From NCBI RefSeq assembly GCF_034263275.1, contig NZ_CP139559.1, positions 1,612,001 to 1,676,000 of the forward strand: a stretch of DNA of 64,000 nt, read 5' to 3'. The position numbers and the translations under genes were made by a program. The notes under the pieces were generated by a model, which was not told where the DNA came from, did no database searches, and saw only the letters and a program-made list of their open reading frames with translations. Below are positions 18,204 to 26,081 of the stretch, piece by piece; within the stretch, counting starts at the first letter, position 1, and the number at the start of each line of letters is the position of its first letter. This DNA comes from Mucilaginibacter sp. cycad4 (lineage in GTDB: Bacteria; Bacteroidota; Bacteroidia; Sphingobacteriales; Sphingobacteriaceae).

Positions 18204-19724
18204 ATGAAAAATCGAATTATAACAACCATCATATTAATTACATCGTTGTTTTTAGGCGCGTGTAAAAAGGCACTTGATCTTAACCCTGCGGATCAGATCG
18301 CCACTTCAACTTTCTATAAAACGAAGGCGGATTTTGATGCCGCTTTGGCAGCTGTGTATGCTTCCCTGCAACAAGAAGAGTTTTCTTATGGCATGGGCTT
18401 CAGGGATGGATTTACCGACAACGGCTATAACCAGTTCAATTCGGGTGCTGCTAAAGATTTTGTGCAGGGCAATTTTAACCCTACAACCGGCGGTTACGAA
18501 ACCGATATTTATAATCATAGTTATAGCGGTATTGCCAGGGTAAACCTGTTTTTACAAAATTTAGGCAATTATAAAGGCTCGGATATTTCTGATAGCCAGC
18601 GTAAAGCATATGAAGGCGAAGTAAGGTTTATCCGTGCTTTTCTCTATTTTCAGTTATACAGCATTTATGGTGATGTGCCGCTGGTGGTACAGCCTCTTGA
18701 TCTGAGCAATCAGAAGCAACCTAAGGTGCCTGCCGCACAAGTACTCGCTCAGATCACTGCCGACCTGGATTTTGGCATTGCCAATCTGAATGCAGCAGCT
18801 TATTACGCCAACGGCGGCCATGCTGCGGCATCATCTGCAAAGGCGCTAAAGGCAAGGGTTTTATTATTTGCAGCATTTGGCAGCACCGGTACGCCGGACG
18901 CCGCTATGCTCACCCAGGTAAGGGACCTTTGTCTTAGCCTTATGGGGCAATATAAACTCAGTACCAGTTTTGAAGATATTTTCAGGGATGCTACCCAGAA
19001 AAACAACACCGAGATCATCTTCTCAGTTAACTTCCTCGCGCCAAACAATACAGCTCCATGGGATATGTATTATGGCGATTGGGATGCTTGCGCACCGCTG
19101 CAAAATATGGTAGATGCCTTTGAATGCACAGATGGGCAGCCATATGGCACTTCGCCGTTAACTGATACCAAAAATCAGTTCAAAAACCGCGACCCAAGGC
19201 TGGCCAAAACCGTGTACGCGGATTCTGTTTATTTTGGCCCGGGCAAAGTTCACCATCCTTCAAACCTCAGGCCTACAGGTTATGGAACTATAAAGTTCCT
19301 GGAACCGAATAATATACCCTATGGTTTTTCAACTCTTAGCCAGCAGGATGCGGTTATACTGCGTTTAGGCGAGGTAATGCTGATGTACGCTGAAGCTCAA
19401 AATGAAATTGCCGGCCCTGATGCAACAGTTTATAAAGCTATGGCCGATTTGCGTGCACGGGTAAATATGCCCGCTTTCCCCGCCGGGTATACCAAAGATC
19501 AGATGCGTGAACGCATCAGGCATGAACGCCGTGTTGAGCTTGCTTTTGAAGGCTTGCGTCACTACGATCTGTTAAGATGGCACATTGCCGGTCCGGTGCT
19601 TAACGCGGTAAAAACCAGCCTCATCAATTATCATTTTGAAGATAAGTTTTATCATTGGCCGCTGCCTCAAACAGAAATTGATAAGAGCGGAGGCGTGCTT
19701 ATACAAAATCCGGATTACAAATAG
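18204..19724 (+). CDS. SusD/RagB substrate-binding lipoprotein
   Basis: 506 residues. The signal peptide has lipobox FLGAC followed by KKALDLNPADQIATSTF, the usual SusD N-terminus. The tetratricopeptide-type helices include EVRFIRAFLYFQLYSIYGDV, and the C-terminal RERIRHERRVELAFEGLRHY motif is diagnostic. It caps the SusC barrel at the cell surface and captures the glycan. No enzyme gene follows directly, so the substrate cannot be deduced. The next features are a transposase remnant and unrelated genes, with a sulfatase 3.5 kb away. Confidence 0.95.
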   Translation: MKNRIITTIILITSLFLGACKKALDLNPADQIATSTFYKTKADFDAALAAVYASLQQEEFSYGMGFRDGFTDNGYNQFNSGAAKDFVQGNFNPTTGGYETDIYNHSYSGIARVNLFLQNLGNYKGSDISDSQRKAYEGEVRFIRAFLYFQLYSIYGDVPLVVQPLDLSNQKQPKVPAAQVLAQITADLDFGIANLNAAAYYANGGHAAASSAKALKARVLLFAAFGSTGTPDAAMLTQVRDLCLSLMGQYKLSTSFEDIFRDATQKNNTEIIFSVNFLAPNNTAPWDMYYGDWDACAPLQNMVDAFECTDGQPYGTSPLTDTKNQFKNRDPRLAKTVYADSVYFGPGKVHHPSNLRPTGYGTIKFLEPNNIPYGFSTLSQQDAVILRLGEVMLMYAEAQNEIAGPDATVYKAMADLRARVNMPAFPAGYTKDQMRERIRHERRVELAFEGLRHYDLLRWHIAGPVLNAVKTSLINYHFEDKFYHWPLPQTEIDKSGGVLIQNPDYK

Positions 19725-19920
19725 CAATTGGAACTTAAAAACCAAAGGCTGTCTATCAATAAAGTGAACGCCAAAACCCGGACAAAGGTCAGATATTAAT
19801 TATTCACCGTGATGGGGCTGACTAAAAAGGCTGAATAAGATTTTCCTAAATAAACAAGAAACGGTCAAGGTTTGCCAGGTTAATATTTAAGCGGCTTTGT
19901 TTGTTGTCAAAACAGTCAAA

Positions 19921-19965
19921 AAAAGGGATGAAAAAGGTACTTATGCAACCTTTTTCATCCCTTTT
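19921..19965 (-). terminator. 18-bp perfect hairpin at the transposase 3' end
   Basis: AAAAGGGATGAAAAAGGT (19921-19938) and its exact reverse complement (19948-19965) flank a 9-nt loop. On the minus strand the stem includes the last codons of the transposase remnant and is followed by a T tract, so it looks like that gene's terminator or part of the element end. The 576-bp interval 19725-20300 is otherwise occupied by the remnant. Confidence 0.75.
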
Positions 19966-20240
19966 AAGTGTAGCTTTCTCAGGTTATGTGCCATCGCTAC
20001 CATCGAGATTTCCGTTTCGACCTTTTTGATTCAGCGGAGATGGAACCTTTTGAAACCCATATTATGTTTAAAGTCCCCGAAACAATTTTCAATCTCTATT
20101 CCTGTTTGCTTTCTGAGCACAATACAGGCGGGTGGGCATATATCATGGATGTGCAGTCCTTCGCCGGCGTGACGTCTTTTATAAAAATCTGCGATTAAAA
20201 CCGGCCTGATTGGCGTCGAATCGTATTCTTTATTAGTAAC
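19941..20240 (-). pseudogene. IS1182/IS5-like transposase remnant (C-terminal part)
   Basis: One minus-strand frame of about 95 codons reads EYDSTPIRPVLIADFYKRRH, later GIEIENCFGDFKHNMGFKRF and, after an in-frame TGA, KKVETEISMVAMAHNLRKLH. The E...FG.(I/F)KHN.GF.RF.LR..KVE.E...VA.AHNLRK pattern is the C-terminal end of DDE transposases of the IS1182 group. The N-terminal two thirds are missing and an internal stop (near 20035) breaks the frame, so it is dead. It lies between the SusD gene and a gene patchwork, suggesting past insertion or recombination here. Confidence 0.75.
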
Positions 20241-20300
20241 TTCGGATTAGCGTGGAGTAATAAACTTTTAGTATTGGTAAGGCCACCGCTGTTTTTTGCA

Positions 20301-20873
20301 ATGCTTATCGACAGGATCAAACAAATTATCAGTATATCGGATGAGGAGGCGCTGTTGATCAAACAGCTTTTCACCGAAAAGAAGCTCCAAAAGGGGGAGT
20401 ATTTATTGCAGGAGGGACAGGTTTGCCGTTCGGTTGCGTTGATCGGTACCGGCCTGGTGAGGTATTATGTGAACGAGGACGGTAACGAAGGCACCTATTA
20501 TTTTGGCAGCGAGGGTGATTTTGTATGTGACTATGAAAGCTTTCTTCCGCAGCTGCCATCCGATAAAAACATCCAGGCGCTGGAAGATACCTTGCTTTAC
20601 GTCATCAGCTATGATGCTTTGCAAAAAATTTACCGGGAAGTAAAAGCAGGTGAACGCCTGGGCCGGCTCGGTATTGAACAGGTATTCGTCAGTGTTTTAC
20701 AGCAACTATCCTCGTTTTACAAAGACTCACCCGAAATACGTTATCGGCGTTTTCTCAAAACATTCGCTAATATCAGTCAGCGGGTGCCGCAGTACTATAT
20801 CGCGTCTTATGTAGGTATTAAACCACAATCTTTATCCCGGATACGAAAAAGAGCCACCAGCAGCATTTATTAA
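20301..20873 (+). CDS. Crp/Fnr family transcriptional regulator
   Basis: 190 residues from ATG at 20301. The frame extends to a TTG at 20274, but MLIDRIKQIISISDEEALLI is the usual start for this family. The cyclic-nucleotide-binding fold spans about 20-120 (LQKGEYLLQEGQVCRSVALI, GLVRYYVNEDGNEGTYYFGS). The C-terminus has a short helix-turn-helix (VPQYYIASYVGIKPQSLSRI) typical of Bacteroidota Crp-like regulators. Ligand residues for cAMP are not evident, so the effector is unknown. It is followed by two small membrane protein genes in the same orientation, which it may control. Confidence 0.88.
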   Translation: MLIDRIKQIISISDEEALLIKQLFTEKKLQKGEYLLQEGQVCRSVALIGTGLVRYYVNEDGNEGTYYFGSEGDFVCDYESFLPQLPSDKNIQALEDTLLYVISYDALQKIYREVKAGERLGRLGIEQVFVSVLQQLSSFYKDSPEIRYRRFLKTFANISQRVPQYYIASYVGIKPQSLSRIRKRATSSIY

Positions 20874-20936
20874 CCTGGGTGAATGAATAAAAAATCGGGC
20901 AGGGCGACATTTGCTTCAACAAAAAAGTAAAAGCAA

Positions 20937-21353
20937 ATGAAAACACAACCGATCAATCTCTGGGGTCCGCGTTCGGTCTCATACTGGCTTACCACCCTGG
21001 TAGCTGTGGGAATTATTTTTCTGGGAGCACGCTTCATGCTTGATCCGGAAGCTGGTGCCAAAGGATTCGGTATTCCGCTGGCGCCTGTCAAAGCGGCAGT
21101 GGCTTATGGCTGGATCAAAGGCATCCGGGATATCTTTTCGGGTGTCGTGGTGCTCATCTTCCTCATCTCCCGCCAATCCCGCGCTACGGCTATCACGTTC
21201 GGAGCAGCGGCCATCATTCCCATATCTGATTGTCTCAGCGTACTGGCGGTCAACGGTCCTGAAGACCTAACCCACATACTCATCCATGGCATCACAGCAG
21301 TGTACATGATGGTTGTCACAGCCTTTTTATTTAAAGCAAAAGCTAACCGCTAA
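20937..21353 (+). CDS. DUF4267 membrane protein
   Basis: 138 residues with four predicted membrane helices (about 14-32, 58-80, 83-102, 108-131). The segment GFGIPLAPVKAAVAYGWIKG followed by IRDIFSGV matches the DUF4267 pattern (GIP...Y...KG.RD...G). Function is not established for the family. It precedes the DUF1772-like gene by 4 bp, so the two are probably co-transcribed, possibly under the Crp/Fnr-type regulator upstream. Confidence 0.75.
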   Translation: MKTQPINLWGPRSVSYWLTTLVAVGIIFLGARFMLDPEAGAKGFGIPLAPVKAAVAYGWIKGIRDIFSGVVVLIFLISRQSRATAITFGAAAIIPISDCLSVLAVNGPEDLTHILIHGITAVYMMVVTAFLFKAKANR

Positions 21354-21357
21354 AACC

Positions 21358-21825
21358 ATGATCACTTTAATTATGCATATCTTAAACGGCACAGCGATAG
21401 TCGCTACCGCCGTTGTGTTCGGAACCGACGTCTTTTTTGCGCTGGTAGGCAAAAAAGCTGCCGCTAAAAGTAAGGACGCTTCGATTGCTGATGTGATGGG
21501 CCATTTGCATGAAGTAGCGGATGCCCGGATGCCGGTTATTGGTGCAACCGCAACATTCAGCACCTTGTTGCAGGTAATTATTTTCGGTTTTGCTAACATC
21601 CAGGGGCAATTGGCTGCCTTTTCGTTGATGGCATTGCTGGCGCACCTCACCGTATACCTTAGGGTGGCCAGGCCGATTAATAATGTGATGACCGAAGGTG
21701 TAAAATTCGGGCGCATGGTCAATAACATCAGGGAATTACAACAGCGTTGGGATAGGGTGATAGGCCTGCGGGCAGCATTGTTGTTCATAGCGATCACGGG
21801 ATTGATTATGATCACCTGTTGTTGA
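21358..21825 (+). CDS. DUF1772-like small integral membrane protein
   Basis: 155 residues from ATG at 21358. The same frame is open to 21313, but that would overlap the previous gene by 41 bp. Four hydrophobic helices and a central polar segment (HEVADARMPVIGATATFSTL) are seen, and the C-terminal RELQQRWDRVIGLRAALLFI pattern is typical of the anthrone-oxygenase-like DUF1772 superfamily (NxxRxxWxxxHxxR). Function is unknown. It is paired with the DUF4267 gene. Confidence 0.65.
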   Translation: MITLIMHILNGTAIVATAVVFGTDVFFALVGKKAAAKSKDASIADVMGHLHEVADARMPVIGATATFSTLLQVIIFGFANIQGQLAAFSLMALLAHLTVYLRVARPINNVMTEGVKFGRMVNNIRELQQRWDRVIGLRAALLFIAITGLIMITCC

Positions 21826-21878
21826 TCATATCTTTTAATTTTATCTTCGATGGTAACCACAGTAAAAATATCAACCGG

Positions 21879-22202
21879 ATGATCTTCAGTTTTTCCGCCA
21901 CGCCTGATTTTGACTTTTTGACACATTTTGCCCGCCATATTGGGGCATCGGTAGCAGAAAATGTGCTGCCGATACCCGCGGCATTGGGCGAAGGTTATAT
22001 CCGTAAACTGGCCTTCGGGCCTGATTTTAAGATTACCCTGCACCGTTATACATTACGGGAGGACCTGGTGATCAAGCGCAATTCATCCGGCCAGGGGAAC
22101 GAACTGATCACCATCTTTTTTTACAATAATGAAGAGGCACTCGAGATCGCCTTTAACGACAATCGCTATCTGGAAAAGCAATTACAGCTTAATGATGTTT
22201 AA
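21879..22202 (+). pseudogene. Truncated AraC family regulator (N-terminal sensor part only)
   Basis: 107 residues from ATG at 21879 with the usual N-terminus of a Bacteroidota AraC subfamily: FSFSATPDFDFLTHFARHIG, LGEGYIRKLAFGPDFKITLH, ELITIFFYNNEEALEI and QLQLNDV. Intact members continue for about 200 more residues, including the helix-turn-helix; here the frame stops at 22202 and no DNA-binding domain follows. The break falls exactly where the convergent 49-residue gene (22189-22338) begins to overlap, pointing to a recombination junction. The product, if made, could be a sensor-only protein. Confidence 0.6.
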
Positions 22203-22338
22203 AATACTGTATATCTTTTTCGTGTTTCTTCGCGGCTTCTTTAGAATCGAAAGTGCCAAGGTTTTTACGTTTGTGGGTTTCCGGATCGACTTTTTTGGAG
22301 TAGATCCGGTATTGGCCTGATTTTAATTTCCTGATCAT
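22189..22338 (-). CDS. Small basic protein (49 aa), conserved Bacteroidota type
   Basis: ATG at 22338, stop at 22189. The protein begins MIRKLKSGQYRIYSKKVDPE, continues with HKRKNLGTFDSKEAAKKHEK and ends YFKHH. The K(S/T)G.YR(L/I)YS.K.....KR.NLGTF...E.A..HE..(V/I)Q.FK pattern is one I recall from many short uncharacterised Bacteroidota proteins, and its codon structure is clean. It is Lys/His-rich, soluble and without a signal peptide; nucleic-acid binding is possible but unproven. It overlaps the 3' end of the truncated AraC gene by 14 bp on the opposite strand. Confidence 0.75.
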   Translation of the reverse strand: MIRKLKSGQYRIYSKKVDPETHKRKNLGTFDSKEAAKKHEKDIQYFKHH

Positions 22339-22553
22339 TAATCATTAACATACTGCAGGCGGCAATGTTTTGCGCCGGCAAACAATAGGGCGTTAAATCG
22401 TTGCTGAGCTGCCTATGGATGGTAGCGTCGTTAGCATGCAGGTCCTTTTAGCTTTAATGATAAAGGACTGGTATAGAAATATCAGTTAAATAGGAGGTTC
22501 CGGAATCCCTAACCATTTTATTCAAGATGACAGACCTGTTGAACAATAACACG

Positions 22554-22970
22554 TTAATCAAACGCCACCGTATCTGGCCCCGAAATTTTAGAAATATGGC
22601 ATGCGCAGCCCCCTGCAATTTTTACGATTGCCGTTTTAACCTGGTGCGTGACCGGATGAGTGGCGGAAATCTCAAGATTATCGCCCTCTGCAGATAATTG
22701 CGCTTTATTGCCATCGGTAGCGATGGTTCGATACGCCGGCGAAAAACCAGGATCGATAACGCCCTGGCCGGCGATAATCGAATCGGAACGAAGGTTTTTA
22801 ACGCTGAAATTTTGTACATCTACTCCTGCGCCCGCCTTGTCTGTAAAACGGATGCCCACAGAACGAAACTCCTGTGTACATTCGCTGATTGAACAGGCCG
22901 GCTTATTTGCTTTTTTGGTGCAGGCGCCTAATGAAACCATCAACAATATAAACGAGATCTTTCTGGTCAT
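22554..22970 (-). CDS. Hypothetical lipoprotein
   Basis: 138 residues. The signal peptide carries lipobox SLGAC (Cys17 as likely lipidation site). The mature part is short and Cys-containing (ACSISEC near 26-31, GGCACHISK near the C-terminus), with beta-rich sequence between that could form a small Ig-like fold (RFTDKAGAGVDVQNFSVKN). I do not recognise a family. Two Cys pairs might form disulfides or bind metal. It is a single gene transcribed away from the sulfatase. Confidence 0.65.
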   Translation of the reverse strand: MTRKISFILLMVSLGACTKKANKPACSISECTQEFRSVGIRFTDKAGAGVDVQNFSVKNLRSDSIIAGQGVIDPGFSPAYRTIATDGNKAQLSAEGDNLEISATHPVTHQVKTAIVKIAGGCACHISKISGPDTVAFD

Positions 22971-23266
22971 GACAATGTTTTTAATACATTACGATCAGCG
23001 AGGTTTAAACGCTACAGTATCCCGGACGATGTTTGTATTCATGATAATAAAGATTTATTTCAATCGAAAATTCATTGTTTATTTTACAGGTGATTTTTTT
23101 AAAAATGTTGCTGAATGCTTGCCTGAAGATAACAGGCATTTAGCGTACATAAAGTCCCTATAAAAAATAGCAGGCAGGCAAGTATAATTAAATTCTTTCT
23201 GAGTACTTTAGATTCGGGTAATGAGGAGCTGCCTGTCCGGCTTGAAGTTTTTATAAAAGGACTAAC

Positions 23267-24799
23267 ATGCATATAATAAATCCAAAAGCAAAAAGCGCAC
23301 TGACGATGTTCAGTACATTGATGTTGGTGTTCGTACTTATAGCGATAGGCTGGGACGCAGTAGCACAGGTAAAAAAGCAGGTACAGGCCTTGCCTAAAAT
23401 AAAAGGCGAAAAACCAAGAAATGTAATCTTTATCCTGACAGATGACCACCGCTATGATTTCATGGGTTTTACCGGTCGGGTGCCCTGGCTCAAAACGCCA
23501 AGTCTTGACAGGTTATATGCCGAAGGCGCCTGGTTTAAAAATGCTTTTGTGACCACGTCATTGTGTTCGCCCAGCCGAGCTTCAATATTGACGGGTGCCT
23601 ACTCTCATGTACATGCCATAGTAGATAATAATGCACCGGAGCCACCTAATTTAACGTATTTTCCTCAATACCTTCAGAAAGCGGGCTATCAAACCGGTTT
23701 TTTTGGTAAATGGCATATGGGTGATGATGACGATCACCCGCGGCCTGGTTTTGACCAGTGGGAAAGCTTTCGCGGACAGGGTGTATATTACAACCCCACG
23801 TTGAATATTAATGGCAAGCGCGTAACTTATAGTGATTCTACTTATATTACGGACTTGCTTACCGAACACGCGCTTGGCTGGCTTAAAAAAAGGGACAAAT
23901 CGAAACCGTTTTTTTTGTACCTGTCGCACAAAGCAGTACATGCACCTATGCAGCCTGCCAAAAGGCACCGGGGATTGTATAAAAACCTGAAGTATACTTT
24001 ACCGTCCACATTTTATCAAACCCAAACCGATGCCTATAAAAAATTGGGCTGGCCCGAATGGGTAAAACAACAGCGTTATAGCTGGCATGGGGTGGATTAT
24101 CTCTACCACACGCACCAACCCATCGAAGAATTGGTTCAGGATTATTGTGAAACTTTGCTGGCCGTTGATGAAAGTGTTGGCTCAGTGATGGATTACCTTA
24201 AAAAGGAGGGCCTTGATCAGAATACCCTGGTCATTTATATGGGTGATAATGGTTTCAGCTTTGGCGAGCATGGGCTGATCGATAAACGCCATTTTTATGA
24301 AGAATCGGCAAAAGTGCCGTTCCTGGTCCGTTGCCCCGAACTTTTTAAAGGAGGCCAGGCCATCAGCAAAATGATCCAGAATGTGGATGTAGCGCCCACG
24401 ATTCTGCAGGCGGCCGGCCTTCAGAAACCGGCCGCAATGCCCGGTAACTCTATTATTCCGATATTGAAAGGCGATTCGGCCAAATGGCGCGACAAAATCT
24501 TTTATGAATATTACTGGGAATACGATTTTCCAATGACACCGGTTATTTATGGTGTAAGGACAGATAAGTTCAAATACATCAGGAACCAGGGTGTATGGGA
24601 TACCAATGAGCTTTACGATCTCGAAAAAGACCCTGCCGAAAGTGTTAACCTTATTGACAGGCCTGAATATGAACAAACGGTAAAGAAAATGGCCAATGAT
24701 TTATATGACTGGCTGGAGAAAACAGGAGGGATGCAGATTCCACTTAAACGTACGGTTAAACATCCCTGGGGGGATTACCGTCACCCTAATAATGACTAA
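23267..24799 (+). CDS. Secreted sulfatase (S1 family, formylglycine type)
   Basis: 510 residues with an N-terminal hydrophobic segment (about 12-34) as export signal. The FGly signature LCSPSRASILTG places the modified Cys at 100. Metal and sulfate ligands are seen in FILTDDHRYD, FFGKWHMG, HKAVHAPM and MGDNGFSFGEHGLIDKRHFY. It resembles N-acetylglucosamine-6-sulfatase and mucin-desulfating types. It hydrolyses sulfate esters of glycans in the periplasm or outside and needs an anaerobic sulfatase-maturating enzyme or equivalent, which is not in this window. It lies 3.5 kb downstream of the SusC/SusD pair and may once have belonged to that locus. Confidence 0.9.
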   Translation: MHIINPKAKSALTMFSTLMLVFVLIAIGWDAVAQVKKQVQALPKIKGEKPRNVIFILTDDHRYDFMGFTGRVPWLKTPSLDRLYAEGAWFKNAFVTTSLCSPSRASILTGAYSHVHAIVDNNAPEPPNLTYFPQYLQKAGYQTGFFGKWHMGDDDDHPRPGFDQWESFRGQGVYYNPTLNINGKRVTYSDSTYITDLLTEHALGWLKKRDKSKPFFLYLSHKAVHAPMQPAKRHRGLYKNLKYTLPSTFYQTQTDAYKKLGWPEWVKQQRYSWHGVDYLYHTHQPIEELVQDYCETLLAVDESVGSVMDYLKKEGLDQNTLVIYMGDNGFSFGEHGLIDKRHFYEESAKVPFLVRCPELFKGGQAISKMIQNVDVAPTILQAAGLQKPAAMPGNSIIPILKGDSAKWRDKIFYEYYWEYDFPMTPVIYGVRTDKFKYIRNQGVWDTNELYDLEKDPAESVNLIDRPEYEQTVKKMANDLYDWLEKTGGMQIPLKRTVKHPWGDYRHPNND

Positions 24800-24976
24800 G
24801 GGTTTTGGTGGAAACTATGATTAAAAACAGCCGAAAATAATGGCTGCTTATTTGGTATTATGTTGTTTTTCTTACTGATGTTCAATATTTAATAGTCATT
24901 TCGAAGCATAAATTGCAAATCAATTATATAGCCATACCGCAATGTTCATTTGTTTTTAACAATTGGGATAGATAAA

Positions 24977-25327
24977 ATGGATAATTCAAGAGTATATAAA
25001 ATGTCTTTTGCGGGTGTTTATCCGCATTATATCCGAAAGGCGGAGAAAAAAGGCCGCACAAAAGCTGAGGTGGATGATATTATATTTTGGCTAACCGGCT
25101 ATGAAAAAAAAACATTGCAAAGCCATATCGACGATAAAACTGATTTTGAAACCTTTTTTGCCCGGGCACCGCAACTTAATCCCAATGTGTCAAAAATCAC
25201 AGGTGTAATTTGCGGCTATCGTGTTGAAGAAATTGAAGATAAATTATTACAAAAGGTCCGTTATTTAGATAAGTTGATCGATGAATTAGCAAAGGGGAAG
25301 TCAATGGATAAGATTTTGAGGAAATAA
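24977..25327 (+). CDS. DUF2200 family protein
   Basis: 116 residues from ATG at 24977 ([20 protein letters not shown]); an upstream in-frame start at 24950 would add nine atypical residues. The [16 protein letters not shown] and WLTGY motifs are typical of DUF2200 proteins, small cytosolic proteins of unknown function. It is a single gene, with no clear partner. Confidence 0.8.
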   Translation: MDNSRVYKMSFAGVYPHYIRKAEKKGRTKAEVDDIIFWLTGYEKKTLQSHIDDKTDFETFFARAPQLNPNVSKITGVICGYRVEEIEDKLLQKVRYLDKLIDELAKGKSMDKILRK

Positions 25328-25411
25328 GGACGTACCAGCTAAAATTGAAATTATAATATGAGCCCCGTATAACGTTTCAGACGACTGGACCGTTACACCG
25401 GGTCTTAAACC

Positions 25412-25849
25412 ATGGAAAAAGCACTATTATCAATATTGATTATCCTGTGTTTGGGTATTCATCAGAGAATTAGAGTAAGGGAGCGGTTAACCACGAGAAA
25501 AATCGAGAGCCACTTTCCGGTACCGGGCACGGGTGAAATCATTAAATACAGGGGTAATGTTTATGTGGTAAAAACTATCGAGAGATTTGATGCGGACGGA
25601 ATGCTTAATAGTGTGGAGTTCTGGAAATCAGAGGGCTTCCTTGAATTTAAAAGGCGCGAATTCTCGAAGCTCAAAGATTTCCTGGAGGAACACGATTTAC
25701 AGGCGAAGGTAGAATTCAGGTTGATAAACCAAAAGTTGATGAAGATCAACTCCGACACAGTATCTTATGAGTTAAAGGACACTAATCGTTATAAGATTTA
25801 CTATTTCAAAAAAGATAATAACAAGGAGTTGTGTGTTTTGAAACTTTAG
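25412..25849 (+). CDS. Hypothetical protein with N-terminal hydrophobic segment
   Basis: 145 residues. A short hydrophobic stretch (about 4-16) is followed by a charged domain with mixed alpha/beta character (GEIIKYRGNVYVVKTIERFD, RREFSKLKDFLEEHDLQAKV). I do not recognise a family. The N-terminus could be a membrane anchor. It stands alone between the DUF2200 gene and the FtsX permease gene. Confidence 0.5.
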   Translation: MEKALLSILIILCLGIHQRIRVRERLTTRKIESHFPVPGTGEIIKYRGNVYVVKTIERFDADGMLNSVEFWKSEGFLEFKRREFSKLKDFLEEHDLQAKVEFRLINQKLMKINSDTVSYELKDTNRYKIYYFKKDNNKELCVLKL

Positions 25850-26081
25850 ATGAGTGATGTTTTCGATTCGCTGCAGATCGGGATACAAAAGTTAAAACAG
25901 AGGAATTATAGGCTTCCTTTAATCAGATAAATTTACCCCTTTTCGGATCAAGGCAGGTTATCTTGTAATAGCAAGTATCCGCCAAAGCCAAACACCACAA
26001 GTTTTTGTTTTTAAAAAAAAGGGAAAGCGGTGCAACCAAAACTATAATGCCGGCGTCTTATGGTTATCAAAGCCCGATCAT

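Noticed and set aside
21327..22043. 238-residue minus-strand frame opposite the DUF1772-like gene
   Set aside because: No domain; it is antisense to two genes with clear family features.
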